From Paenibacillus tengchongensis (GTDB lineage: Bacteria > Bacillota > Bacilli > Paenibacillales > Paenibacillaceae), in NCBI RefSeq assembly GCF_008973665.1, contig NZ_WACP01000001.1, positions 248,001 through 312,000 of the forward strand: 64,000 nucleotides of DNA. Direction: 5' to 3'. The position numbers and the translations under genes are program-made. A model generated the notes under the pieces. It worked only from the letters and a program-made list of their open reading frames with translations, was not told the origin of the DNA and did no database searches. The stretch's first letter is position 1. Each line of letters opens with the position of its first letter. This document shows, piece after piece, positions 16,085 through 24,268 of the stretch.

Positions 16085-17179
16085 CTACTCCGCCGCAGCG
16101 CCCAGAACCTCACCCAGCTCCCGCAGCAGGCGCTCGTTGTCCTCGCGGCCTTTCACCGCGACGCGGATATGCCCCGGCGTAAGGCCGGGATACATCGCGC
16201 AGCTGCGCACCAGGATGCCGCGGGCGCCGAGCTGCGCCTGCACTCCGGCCGCGCTCCCCGGCGCCGGCAGCGCGGCCAGCAGGAAGTTGGCCTCCGCCGG
16301 CGGCACACTGCAGCCGAGCGCTGTCAGCCCCCGACGCAGCCGCTCGCGCTCCGCCGCAATCAGCGCCCGCGTGCGCTCCTCATAGCCGCGCCCGCTGCGC
16401 AGGCAGGCTTCCCCGGCCAGCAGCGCCAGGCCGTTGACGCTCCAGGTCACCTGCTTGCCGCTCATCGCTGCGGCCAGCTCCGGGTGCGCCAGCGTGAAGC
16501 CCAGGCGCAGCCCGGGAATCGCATAGAACTTCGTCATCGAGCGCACCAGCACCGTATGACGATACGCCGCAAGCGAAGGCAGCAGCGATATTCGCTCTGT
16601 CTCCGGGATGAAGTCGATGAACGCTTCATCGACCGCCAGCACCGTACCGCAGCGCTCCGCCTCGCGCGCCAGGAATAGCAGCTCGTCCAGCGGATACTGG
16701 ACGCCGTTCGGGTTGTTCGGCTGTCCGAGGAACAGCAGCTCCACTTGCGGCAGCAGTCCGGCTATCGCCTCTACCGGCGCGCGGTAATGCCGCTCGCGGT
16801 CCCCCTGCACGGCGAGCACCTCTGCGCCGAACTGCCCGGACAGCGCACGGTATTCGGAGAAGCAGGGCTCGACAATGCCGACCTTGCGCGGCGACAGCGC
16901 CAGCAGCAGCAGCGCCATGGACTCCGCCGCCCCGTTCGCAGCCGTAATCCGGGCGGCGCCCAGGTCCAGGCTCTCCGCCAGCAGTGCCTTGAACCGGCGG
17001 TGGCCGGGATCGGGGTAGGCCGTAATGGTCGGCAGTGCCTCCGCCAGCAGCTCCAGCATTCCCGGCGGCGGCCCGAGCGGGTTAATGTTCGCGCTGAAGT
17101 CCAGGAACGCGCCGCCGCGGCCCCCGTATAGTTCCGCAGCCGTCAGCAAATCGCCGCCGTGGCCGTATTTTTCCAGCAT
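16085..17179 (-). CDS. cobD: Threonine-phosphate decarboxylase (CobD)
   Basis: A PLP enzyme of the histidinol-phosphate aminotransferase fold that decarboxylates L-threonine phosphate to aminopropanol phosphate for CbiB. The 364-residue protein starts MLEKYGHGGDLLTAAELYG, typical of CobD. It has DFSANINPLGPP, LGQPNNPNGV, AVDEAFIDFIPE and the PLP lysine in VRSMTKFYAIPGLRLGF. I chose the ATG at 17179 because GAGGAG lies nine bases upstream and the motif start matches; an in-frame TTG at 17227 has no matching ribosome site. It is the first gene of cobD-cbiZ-cbiB-phosphatase. Confidence 0.93.
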   Translation of the reverse strand: MLEKYGHGGDLLTAAELYGGRGGAFLDFSANINPLGPPPGMLELLAEALPTITAYPDPGHRRFKALLAESLDLGAARITAANGAAESMALLLLALSPRKVGIVEPCFSEYRALSGQFGAEVLAVQGDRERHYRAPVEAIAGLLPQVELLFLGQPNNPNGVQYPLDELLFLAREAERCGTVLAVDEAFIDFIPETERISLLPSLAAYRHTVLVRSMTKFYAIPGLRLGFTLAHPELAAAMSGKQVTWSVNGLALLAGEACLRSGRGYEERTRALIAAERERLRRGLTALGCSVPPAEANFLLAALPAPGSAAGVQAQLGARGILVRSCAMYPGLTPGHIRVAVKGREDNERLLRELGEVLGAAAE

Positions 17180-17226
17180 AAAGACACACTCCTCTGAGAC
17201 ATTCGCAGCATCACTGCATTCCTCCA

Positions 17227-17256
17227 ATTATTGCCTTTATGCCCGAAGCCCGTCAA
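17227..17256 (-). promoter_or_regulatory. Sigma-A-type promoter of the cobD operon
   Basis: On the minus strand TTGACG (17256-17251), an 18-base spacer and AATAAT (17232-17227) lie 47 bases upstream of the cobD ATG. Five of six bases match in each box. The leader is only about 40 bases. Confidence 0.55.
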
Positions 17257-17437
17257 TGCCTGTCCTCATAAGCCCCCGCAAGAATCCGGTACGGCTCTGC
17301 CCGGGAAGCGCACCCTTCTGCTTAAAGACCCTGCTTCTGCCAGCCACCGCCTCTTATTCTTCTGTGCCTTCTGTCACTTTGCTCCTGCTCTCTTAAGGAC
17401 CTTTAATTCGATTACCTGATGAAGCAGTCCGGCAGCT

Positions 17438-17466
17438 TTGTGCGATTTACGCTTTTCGTTTACAAT
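17438..17466 (+). promoter_or_regulatory. Sigma-A-type promoter of the lipoate ligase gene
   Basis: TTGTGC (17438-17443), a 17-base spacer and TACAAT (17461-17466) lie 40 bases upstream of the lplA ATG, diverging from the cobD promoter. Confidence 0.55.
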
Positions 17467-17506
17467 AAATGCAGCAGTTTATCATGTTTAGGCGGAGGAA
17501 TTCAAT

Positions 17507-18508
17507 ATGCTGTTCATTGATAACACCGGAATCACAGACGCATCCATCAATCTGGCCATCGAAGAATTTGCTCTTAAAAATCTGCCCATGGACGAGAGCT
17601 ACCTGCTCTTTTATATCAACAGCCCGTCCATCATCATCGGCAAGCATCAGAACACCATTGAAGAAATCAACCAGGAATACGTCAAAGAGCACAACATCCA
17701 GGTCGTGCGCCGTCTCTCGGGAGGCGGGGCTGTCTACCATGATCTCGGCAATCTTAATTTCAGCTTCATTACCAGGGATGACGGACAGTCGTTTCATAAT
17801 TTCCTGAAGTTCACCCAGCCGGTCATCGACTATCTGCGTTCCATGGGTGTAGAAGCCGAGCTGAGCGGACGCAACGACCTGCAGGTAGGCGAGAAAAAAA
17901 TCTCAGGCAACGCCCAGTTCTCCACGCGCGGACGCATGTTCAGCCACGGCACCCTGATGTTTGACCTGAACCTGGACGATGTCAGCGCATCGCTGAACGT
18001 TAACCCGGAAAAGTTTAAATCCAAGAGCACCAAATCCGTGCGCAGCCGTGTCGCCAACATCAAGGAGCTGCTGGGTAATGACATGACGATCGAGGAATTC
18101 CGCGATGGCCTGCTGCGTTCGATCTTCGGCATGGAGCCGTCTGAGGTGCCGCAGTACAAGCTTACGATGGACGACTGGGTCCGCATCAATGAGATTTCCA
18201 AGGAGCACTACCAGAACTGGGACTGGAACTACGGCCTGTCGCCGAAAAGCAATGTGAAGCATTCGCGCAAATTCCCGGCGGGACTGGTCGACATCCGCAT
18301 GGACATCGAGGATTCCCTGATCAAGGATATCAAAATCTACGGCGACTTCTTCGGCGTCGGCGATGTGGCCGATGTGGAGAACGCGCTGCGCGGCAAGCGT
18401 TACGAACAGACGGAGATCCGGCTGGCGCTGGCAGATCTTGACCTGCACCATTATTTCGGCCGGATCGAGCCGGAAGACTTCATCGGCCTGGTGTTCCTGG
18501 AGGAATAG
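17507..18508 (+). CDS. lplA: Lipoate--protein ligase A
   Basis: This enzyme adenylates free lipoate and attaches it to E2 subunits and GcvH. The 333-residue protein shows the family core: RRLSGGGAVYHDLGNLNFSF (lipoate-binding loop), SGRNDLQVGEKKISGNAQ with the lysine that contacts the ligand, and HGTLMFDLNLDDVSASLNVNPEKF. The accessory C-terminal domain (from about 250, ending in FGRIEPEDFIGLVFLEE) is present, as in full-length LplA/LplJ. GGCGGAGG lies upstream of the ATG. The gene is monocistronic, with its own promoter and a strong terminator. Confidence 0.96.
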   Translation: MLFIDNTGITDASINLAIEEFALKNLPMDESYLLFYINSPSIIIGKHQNTIEEINQEYVKEHNIQVVRRLSGGGAVYHDLGNLNFSFITRDDGQSFHNFLKFTQPVIDYLRSMGVEAELSGRNDLQVGEKKISGNAQFSTRGRMFSHGTLMFDLNLDDVSASLNVNPEKFKSKSTKSVRSRVANIKELLGNDMTIEEFRDGLLRSIFGMEPSEVPQYKLTMDDWVRINEISKEHYQNWDWNYGLSPKSNVKHSRKFPAGLVDIRMDIEDSLIKDIKIYGDFFGVGDVADVENALRGKRYEQTEIRLALADLDLHHYFGRIEPEDFIGLVFLEE

Positions 18509-18581
18509 CGGACAAGCTCCATCCGCGCCCTGCATTCTGTTCTCCGGCAATCCATGAAGGAGAGCCATTCTTGTCAGGCAA

Positions 18582-18638
18582 AAGAGCCTCATCCCGCTCC
18601 GGCGCATTCTTCGCGCCAAGCGGAGTGAGGCTCTTTCA
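18582..18638. terminator. Bidirectional terminator between lplA and the YdjM-like gene
   Basis: A long stem pairs aaagagcctcatcccgctcc with ggcggagtgaggctctttc-type bases, with a second ggcgc/gcgcc stem at the tip. It separates convergent genes and ends in T-rich sequence on both strands. Confidence 0.85.
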
Positions 18639-18648
18639 GATGCCGTGC

Positions 18649-19371
18649 TTATCCCTGAAATGGGACAAGCACAAAGGTGTACACGACCAGGGCCAGCGCC
18701 AGGACGACGAATACCCTTTCCACCTTGTCGCCATGCTTCGTGCCGGTGCTCATCAGCTTCAGCCGCAGCTTCAGCGGCAGCGGCGGCAGCGGCGTAATCC
18801 CGCGGCGGGTCAGGGCGTCCGCCGCCAGATGCAGCGCATACGCCATTCCGCCGGCAATCCACAGGCTGCCGCCATTCTTCATGCCTTCTGCTGCGAAATA
18901 GAGCAGAGCGGTCCAGCCGCCGAGGGCATACAGGGTGTGCGTCAGTCCGCGGTGAGGCACCACGACGGCGATAATCAGGATGCAGGCGGCGATCGCATTC
19001 CACGGGTCGTATACTTGCGCGAACGCAAACAGCCCCACGGCGATCAGCACCATGACCAGATGGCGCAGCTTCCTGCCGGGCAGGAAGGAGACGCTGCCGA
19101 CCAGCAGCGCCAGCACCAGGTTCCAGGGAGGAGCTGCAATCTGCGCCAGGTACAGATAGATCGCCCCGGCAATCAGGGCCACCTGCAGCAGACGGAGCAG
19201 CGGCTCGGGAAGCGCTTTGCGCACCAGCAGCGAATTCGGCTCGTCGATGTCGGGCAGCAGCGAGCTCAGCGCAGCTACCGCCGCCGCCGGGATTGTAATC
19301 GGGTAGCCCAGGAGGCTCATTGCGGACAGAGTAACCCCTGTGCCGATAATTAAATGGGATTTGCCCATCAT
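18649..19371 (-). CDS. YdjM-like membrane protein (DUF457, putative metal-dependent hydrolase)
   Basis: A 240-residue polytopic membrane protein of the YdjM/DUF457 group. It begins MGKSHLIIGTG with the conserved His, then has SSLLPDIDEPNS (acidic metal-type motif), PHRGLTHTL and YALHLAADALTRRGITPLPPL. These His/Asp positions are the basis for the metal-dependent hydrolase label; no substrate is established. Two adjacent ATG codons (19371 and 19368) follow AAAGGGG; the first is used here. Confidence 0.85.
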   Translation of the reverse strand: MMGKSHLIIGTGVTLSAMSLLGYPITIPAAAVAALSSLLPDIDEPNSLLVRKALPEPLLRLLQVALIAGAIYLYLAQIAAPPWNLVLALLVGSVSFLPGRKLRHLVMVLIAVGLFAFAQVYDPWNAIAACILIIAVVVPHRGLTHTLYALGGWTALLYFAAEGMKNGGSLWIAGGMAYALHLAADALTRRGITPLPPLPLKLRLKLMSTGTKHGDKVERVFVVLALALVVYTFVLVPFQG

Positions 19372-19618
19372 GGCAGTATCGCCCCTTTCTGGCTGTAAAC
19401 AGGTGCTTGCGGTTCGGCAATACTATAGAATAAGAGCAAATGTTCGGTTTTCGAAGTATACCAAGGCCTGGCGATTTTGTCCAGCCCTGGATGCGAAAGG
19501 GGCGGCATCGCCTTTGCCGCCGGGCTTTTTTACCGGTTTACGGCTTGTCGTCCCCCCTGTTTTAGGATACAATTTGGACAACCTAAGGCTGCACTTACAG
19601 CAAGAAAGGAGAGCCGCA

Positions 19619-20539
19619 TTGAACCGCTCCCGAATCGCCGATCTCAGTCTGCTGCTGGTGGCGATGATGTGGGGCTGCACGTTTCTGATCGTCCAGAATG
19701 CCGTCCGCGTCCTGCCGCCGCTTGCCTTTAACAGCATCCGCTTCACCGGGGCTGCTCTGCTGCTGGCGCTGATTACCGCCGTATTTTACCGCCGCGAATG
19801 GCGGCAGCTCACCTGGCGCATGGCGGGCCACGCGCTGCTGCTGGGCCTCTTTCTGTTTATGGGCTACGGTCTGCAGACGATGGGACTGCTCTATACCACC
19901 ACATCCAATACCGGCTTTATTACCGGCCTGTCGGTTGTGCTCGTCCCGTTCCTCTCGCTCGCGCTGCTGAAATTGCCCATCTCCCGCTACACCTGGTTCA
20001 GCGCCGGCCTCGCTGTGGCAGGGCTTTACCTGCTGACGTTCACCGGCTCCTCGCTGTCGCTGAACCTGGGCGACGGCCTGGTTCTGCTCTGTGCCGTCGC
20101 TTTTGCGCTGCAGGTTGCATATACCGGCGTGTATGCGCCGCGCTACCCGGCGCTGCCGCTGGCTACGCTGCAGCTTGCTTGTGTCGGGCTGCTGAGCACC
20201 GCCGCTTCGCTCGCGGTGGACGGCCCGGCGGTGCTGGCGGGCAGCGGAGAGCTGATGGCTAAGCCGGAGGTGCTCCTCGCGCTGCTGGTATCCATCGGGC
20301 CGACAAGCGCGCTGGCCTTCTGGATTCAGACCGCCTGCCAGAAATATACGACCCCTTCCCGGGTCGCCATTATTTATTCCATGGAGCCAGTATTCGCCGC
20401 CGTGACCGGTCTGCTCTTCGGCGGAGAGTCACTGGGCCTCTCGGCCGTCCTGGGCTGTCTATGTATACTGACCGCGATGCTCCTGGCAGAGCTTAGTCCC
20501 GAACCGGTACGGGACCGTCCCGGACGTGAAGCCACATGA
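19619..20539 (+). CDS. DMT superfamily transporter (EamA family)
   Basis: A 306-residue protein with ten predicted membrane helices arranged as two EamA repeats. The first begins LLLVAMMWGCTFLIVQNAV and the second near LGDGLVLLCAVAFALQVAYTGVY. Family marks include NSIRFTGAALLLAL and the C-terminal IYSMEPVFAAVTGLLFGGESLG. It is likely a metabolite or drug exporter; the substrate is unknown. The start is a TTG seven bases after AAAGGAG, giving the normal family length; the frame is open further upstream but has no family-like sequence there. Confidence 0.9.
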   Translation: MNRSRIADLSLLLVAMMWGCTFLIVQNAVRVLPPLAFNSIRFTGAALLLALITAVFYRREWRQLTWRMAGHALLLGLFLFMGYGLQTMGLLYTTTSNTGFITGLSVVLVPFLSLALLKLPISRYTWFSAGLAVAGLYLLTFTGSSLSLNLGDGLVLLCAVAFALQVAYTGVYAPRYPALPLATLQLACVGLLSTAASLAVDGPAVLAGSGELMAKPEVLLALLVSIGPTSALAFWIQTACQKYTTPSRVAIIYSMEPVFAAVTGLLFGGESLGLSAVLGCLCILTAMLLAELSPEPVRDRPGREAT

Positions 20540-20582
20540 TTCCCACAGCTAATTATAGAGACAAAGAAGGAGAGAACACCCT

Positions 20583-21389
20583 ATGTACAAATTGATTGCC
20601 ATTGATATCGACGACACTCTTATTAACGACGAGAAAGAAGTCACCCCTGCCACCCAAGCCGCCTTGGAGCAGGCTGTGGCTGCAGGCGTGGTCGTTACGC
20701 TCGCCACCGGACGCGCCTATGCCTCCGCCCAGGCGATTGCCCGCCAGACCGGCCTCAACGTGCCAATCATTACGTACCAGGGCGCCCTGGTCAAGAACCT
20801 GATGGACGAGAAGGTGCTCTATGAGCGCTATGTTCCGCAGGATGCGGTGCGCAAGCTGTTCCAGTATTGCGTAGAGCATAACCTGCACCTGCAGACGTAC
20901 ATCGACGACAAGCTGTATGCCCGCGAAGAGAACCAGAAGCTGGTCGAATACTCCCAGCTCAACAAGACCCGTTACTACATTGAGCCTGTCTGGGAGAAGC
21001 TTGTGGAGCAGCCTACACCAAAAATGCTCATTATCGACGATCCTGCCTACCTCGATAAGCTGGCGCCAATTCTGCGCGAGCTGCTGGGCGATTCCGTACA
21101 CATCACCAAATCGAAGCCGCACTTTCTGGAGATCATGCACCATGAAGGCACAAAGGGGCTCGCACTGGAATTCCTCGCCGGTCACTTCGGCTGCGACCTG
21201 TCCGAGACGATCGCTGTCGGCGACTCGTGGAACGACCATGAAATGCTGGAAGCCGCCGGTCTGGGCGTAGCCATGGCCAATGCCATTCCTGCACTCAAGG
21301 AAATTGCCGACTTCGTTACGCTCAGCAACAACGAAGATGGCGTAAAGTACGCCATCGACAAGTTCATCCTGAACACAGCGACACAATAA
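20583..21389 (+). CDS. HAD superfamily phosphatase, Cof/IIB type
   Basis: A 268-residue Cof-type HAD hydrolase. Motif I is AIDIDDTLIN with two aspartates, motif II TLATGR, motif III a lysine near FLEIMHHEGTKG, and motif IV VGDSWNDHEML. The IIB cap lies between residues 85 and 185. Relatives dephosphorylate sugar phosphates, FMN or PLP; the specific substrate is unclear. The gene follows the EamA gene by 43 bases, behind AAGGAGAG. Confidence 0.92.
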   Translation: MYKLIAIDIDDTLINDEKEVTPATQAALEQAVAAGVVVTLATGRAYASAQAIARQTGLNVPIITYQGALVKNLMDEKVLYERYVPQDAVRKLFQYCVEHNLHLQTYIDDKLYAREENQKLVEYSQLNKTRYYIEPVWEKLVEQPTPKMLIIDDPAYLDKLAPILRELLGDSVHITKSKPHFLEIMHHEGTKGLALEFLAGHFGCDLSETIAVGDSWNDHEMLEAAGLGVAMANAIPALKEIADFVTLSNNEDGVKYAIDKFILNTATQ

Positions 21390-21391
21390 AA

Positions 21392-21535
21392 TAGCCCCAC
21401 AAAGTGAGGTTGTTACGTAGATGCTGATTCAGGTACTTTGCGGGGACCCCGTATATAGCCCCACAAAGTGAGGTTGTTACGTAGATGCTGATTCAGGTAC
21501 TTTGCGGGGACCCCGTATATACCCCCACATAAGCT
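21392..21535. repeat. 64-bp tandem duplication of an imperfect-palindrome element
   Basis: Two identical 64-bp units (21392-21455 and 21456-21519) each contain ccccacaaagt ... actttgcgggg as an imperfect inverted repeat around 29 bases, followed by accccgtata. A truncated third start (acccccacataag) follows. A diverged single copy is found at 26348-26390. Confidence 0.9.
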
Positions 21536-21546
21536 CATCATTTAAT

Positions 21547-21576
21547 AAGGTGCCCCGCGAGGTTGCGGGGCACCTT
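21547..21576. terminator. Bidirectional terminator hairpin
   Basis: The 12-bp perfect stem aaggtgccccgc / gcggggcacctt with a six-base loop is flanked by TTTT on the plus strand and by AT-rich sequence on the other. It separates the convergent HAD phosphatase and ABC exporter genes. Confidence 0.88.
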
Positions 21577-21615
21577 TTGCCGGTTATATGCCAAACCAAG
21601 CCTGCCTGCAAAGAA

Positions 21616-23445
21616 TCAGGCTCTGAACAGCTCTGTGCGCAGCGGAGCGGCAGACGGCACGGTTTCTGCTTCTTCCACGGCAGCATGACCTCCGCCATCC
21701 TGGTCCAGCTCCAGCTGCGAATAATACAGCTCGTAGTAGCGTCCCTCAAGGGCAAGCAGCTCCTCATGGCTGCCGCGTTCCGCGATTTCCCCGTCTTCCA
21801 TGACCAGTATGAGGTCAGCGTTCTGGACAGTGGACAGCCGGTGGGCGATGACCAGTGTCGTTTTGTCCTTCATCAGCTTGCGGATAGCCTGCTGGACCAT
21901 TTTCTCCGATTCATTGTCCAGCGCCGCCGTCGCTTCGTCCAGCAGCAGAATCGGCGCGTCCTTCAGCATCGCCCGGGCAATGGCCAGGCGCTGGCGCTGG
22001 CCGCCGGACAGCCGGGAGCCGTGTTCGCCGATCTCCGTATCGATCCCCTGCGGCAGCTCCATCACGAAATCATACGCATTCGCACCGCGCAGCGCCCCGA
22101 TGATTTCCTCCTCCGTAGCGTCCGGCTTGCCGTTGCTGATATTGTCGCGGATGCTTCCCGTGTACAGCCCCGCTTCCTGAGGCACATAAGCGAAATAGCT
22201 GCGAAGCTGTTCCAGGCTCATGGCTCCGCTGTCCTGCCCGTTGATGGCAATCCTACCTGCATCCGGGCGGTAAAAGCCCAGCAGCAGCTTGAACAGCGTC
22301 GATTTCCCGCCCCCGCTTGGGCCGACCACCGCCAGCTGCATGCCTTTACCCAGCTCCGCGCTGACTCCGTTCAGGCTGGACTTCTCGGCACCGGGATAAC
22401 GGAAGCCCAGCTCAGACAGGGACAGATGCCGAAACTCCGGCGTGCTGCTGCACGGCTCCGGCAATTGCTCCGTTTCCACCGGCGCGTCCATCACCTCAAA
22501 GATCCGTTCCGCAGCGCCCAGCGACTGCTGCATCGAAGCCACCAGCGAAGGCAGGACGGAAAAGGGACCGACCAGGAAATTCATCAGCTGGATGAAAGCC
22601 ATCATGGCACCGACCTCCAGCTCTCCCCTGGCGACGAACAGCCCGGCTACAAGCAGCGCAATCAGGAAGGTACCATTGCCTAGTACCGAGGAAAGAGAGG
22701 CTGTCGCCCCTGCGATACTGCCCATCCGCTGTTCTACCGCATTGACCTGAGCGCTTTCGCTCTTATAGCGCTTCATGAGTCTGCCTTCAATGGAGAACGC
22801 TTTGAACACCGGGCTGCTGCCCAGGATATCGTTCAGAAAAGCGGTGGTACGGCTCATCTGCTCCTGCAGCCGGACGCTGTTCACACGCATCGCTTTGCCG
22901 AAGATTTTTCCGGTCAGGAACAGCAGCGGTCCCATGGCAAAACAAATTAACGCCAGCAGCCAGTTGATGTAAAGCAAGTAAGCGAATGAAGCCAGGGCCA
23001 GCAGCGGATTGCGGATCAGGTCGATGATGACCGCACCGCAGGCGTTTCCGACAGCCTGATTGTCGCTCGTAAAGCGTGAGAGCAAATCTCCGGAATGCTT
23101 GCGGTCAAAGTAGGACTGCGGCAGTCTCAGCGTATGCTGCATCATATCTTGGCGCAGCTCGGCGCGGATATTGGCGGAGACTTTACTTTTCAGCCAGGTG
23201 TCGATGAAGCCGTTTAATCCGACGAGTACCAGGTACACCACGCCAATAACGAGCAGCCCCTGAAACGCTTTCACATTCAGAGACACAGCCGCATCGGTAA
23301 TTTCGGCCAGCATCCAGGCGATCCCCAGATTCAGCATAATGTCTACCAGCATGGTGATGCACAATACCGCATAAGTCAATTTGTGCCCCAGCATATACTT
23401 TCCCAGCCGGAGCATTGTGCTTTTGGATTGCACGAGGCAGTCCAC
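21616..23445 (-). CDS. ABC transporter, fused permease and ATPase (MsbA/LmrA-like exporter)
   Basis: About 609 residues. An N-terminal type IV exporter membrane domain (six helices, residues about 15-310) is followed by an ATPase domain with Walker A GPSGGGKSTLF, signature LSGGQRQRLAIARAM, Walker B ILLLDEATAALD and switch His in VIAHRLSTV. It works as a homodimer or as half of a heterodimer; no partner gene is adjacent. The substrate is unknown. The start is uncertain: GTG 23445 with AGGAGG ten bases upstream is preferred, ATG 23415 and GTG 23487 are alternatives. Confidence 0.92.
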   Translation of the reverse strand: MDCLVQSKSTMLRLGKYMLGHKLTYAVLCITMLVDIMLNLGIAWMLAEITDAAVSLNVKAFQGLLVIGVVYLVLVGLNGFIDTWLKSKVSANIRAELRQDMMQHTLRLPQSYFDRKHSGDLLSRFTSDNQAVGNACGAVIIDLIRNPLLALASFAYLLYINWLLALICFAMGPLLFLTGKIFGKAMRVNSVRLQEQMSRTTAFLNDILGSSPVFKAFSIEGRLMKRYKSESAQVNAVEQRMGSIAGATASLSSVLGNGTFLIALLVAGLFVARGELEVGAMMAFIQLMNFLVGPFSVLPSLVASMQQSLGAAERIFEVMDAPVETEQLPEPCSSTPEFRHLSLSELGFRYPGAEKSSLNGVSAELGKGMQLAVVGPSGGGKSTLFKLLLGFYRPDAGRIAINGQDSGAMSLEQLRSYFAYVPQEAGLYTGSIRDNISNGKPDATEEEIIGALRGANAYDFVMELPQGIDTEIGEHGSRLSGGQRQRLAIARAMLKDAPILLLDEATAALDNESEKMVQQAIRKLMKDKTTLVIAHRLSTVQNADLILVMEDGEIAERGSHEELLALEGRYYELYYSQLELDQDGGGHAAVEEAETVPSAAPLRTELFRA

Positions 23446-23565
23446 CCCTTTCCATCCTCCTGTAGTCCGGGCTATCCGATCTCGCACTTCATGACCCGGG
23501 TTCTTCCATAATTTAAGTGTATAAAAAAGCGGCCCCAGCCCAGAAGCGCCTCAGGAAGTAATTTC

Positions 23566-23601
23566 CGCTCAGCCTTCAGACTGACTTCGGAGGGCGGAGC
23601 A
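23566..23601. other. Hairpin in the intergenic region upstream of luxS
   Basis: A stem of about ten pairs (gctcagccttc / ggagggcggagc) lies in the 235-bp divergent region between the ABC exporter and luxS. No known riboswitch was recognised; it may be a leader hairpin of luxS. Confidence 0.3.
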
Positions 23602-23722
23602 GGCATATGCTTTATTTTCCACTATAAATGACTGCTATATCTGTAATAATTATGATTTACATTTCAGGAAGAGTATGATAGCTTCATAGGCAAAAGCTTG
23701 CCCGAAAAGGAGCACGATCTCA

Positions 23723-24178
23723 ATGGCTAAAGTTGAAAGTTTTCAGCTTGATCACACGAAGGTAAAAGCGCCGTATGTCCGGATTGCCGGGACGGAGCGG
23801 GATGGCAAAGGCAGCACGATTCAGAAATACGACCTGCGGCTGCTGCAGCCCAATCAGGACGCGCTGCCGACGGCTGCCGTGCACACACTGGAGCACCTGC
23901 TGGCCACTTATCTCCGCGATGAGCTCCCGGGCGTTATTGATGTCTCCCCGATGGGCTGCCGCACAGGCTTTTACCTGATTCTCTGGGATGAGCACCGGCC
24001 GGCCGATGTGGCAACAGCGTTCACACGCGTGCTGCAGCAGGTGCTGGAGACGGAAGAGGTTCCGGCCGTTTCCGCACTGGAATGCGGCAATTACCGGGAC
24101 CACTCCCTGTTCAGCGCCAAGGAATACGCCCGCCAGGCACTGGCAGCGGGCATCAGCGACGACCCGTTCCGCCGTTAG
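23723..24178 (+). CDS. luxS: S-ribosylhomocysteine lyase (autoinducer-2 synthesis)
   Basis: LuxS splits S-ribosylhomocysteine into homocysteine and DPD, the precursor of AI-2, in the activated methyl cycle. The 151-residue protein has the metal-binding HTLEH (His54, Glu57, His58), the third ligand Cys121 in [10 protein letters not shown], and the catalytic Cys79 in [11 protein letters not shown]. Length is normal. AAAGGAG lies nine bases before the ATG. The gene is monocistronic, ended by a perfect 18-bp hairpin. Confidence 0.98.
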   Translation: MAKVESFQLDHTKVKAPYVRIAGTERDGKGSTIQKYDLRLLQPNQDALPTAAVHTLEHLLATYLRDELPGVIDVSPMGCRTGFYLILWDEHRPADVATAFTRVLQQVLETEEVPAVSALECGNYRDHSLFSAKEYARQALAAGISDDPFRR

Positions 24179-24197
24179 GAACGGAGGGTTACAGACG

Positions 24198-24240
24198 GCA
24201 AAAGGCTGCATACGGTAATCCGCCGTATGCAGCCTTTTGC
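24198..24240. terminator. Strong bidirectional terminator after luxS
   Basis: A perfect 18-bp stem pairs gcaaaaggctgcatacgg with its complement around a seven-base loop; the outer pairs form A and T runs on both strands. It serves luxS and the convergent PhnP-like gene. Confidence 0.93.
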
Positions 24241-24268
24241 AGTTTATATAACCCTATCTCCGCTACAC

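Noticed and set aside
15667..17506. Cobalamin riboswitch upstream of cbiZ or cobD
   Set aside because: I looked for the B12-box and the GCCACTG core in these regions and upstream of cobT and found no convincing match. The leaders predicted for cobD and cobT are also too short.
17903..19420. A 505-codon minus-strand frame opposite lplA and running past the terminator
   Set aside because: It crosses a strong terminator hairpin and is antisense to two well-supported genes.
21392..21519. Attachment-site duplication or CRISPR for the 64-bp tandem repeat
   Set aside because: The copies are directly adjacent with no spacer and no integrase or cas gene is near; a dispersed palindromic element fits better.
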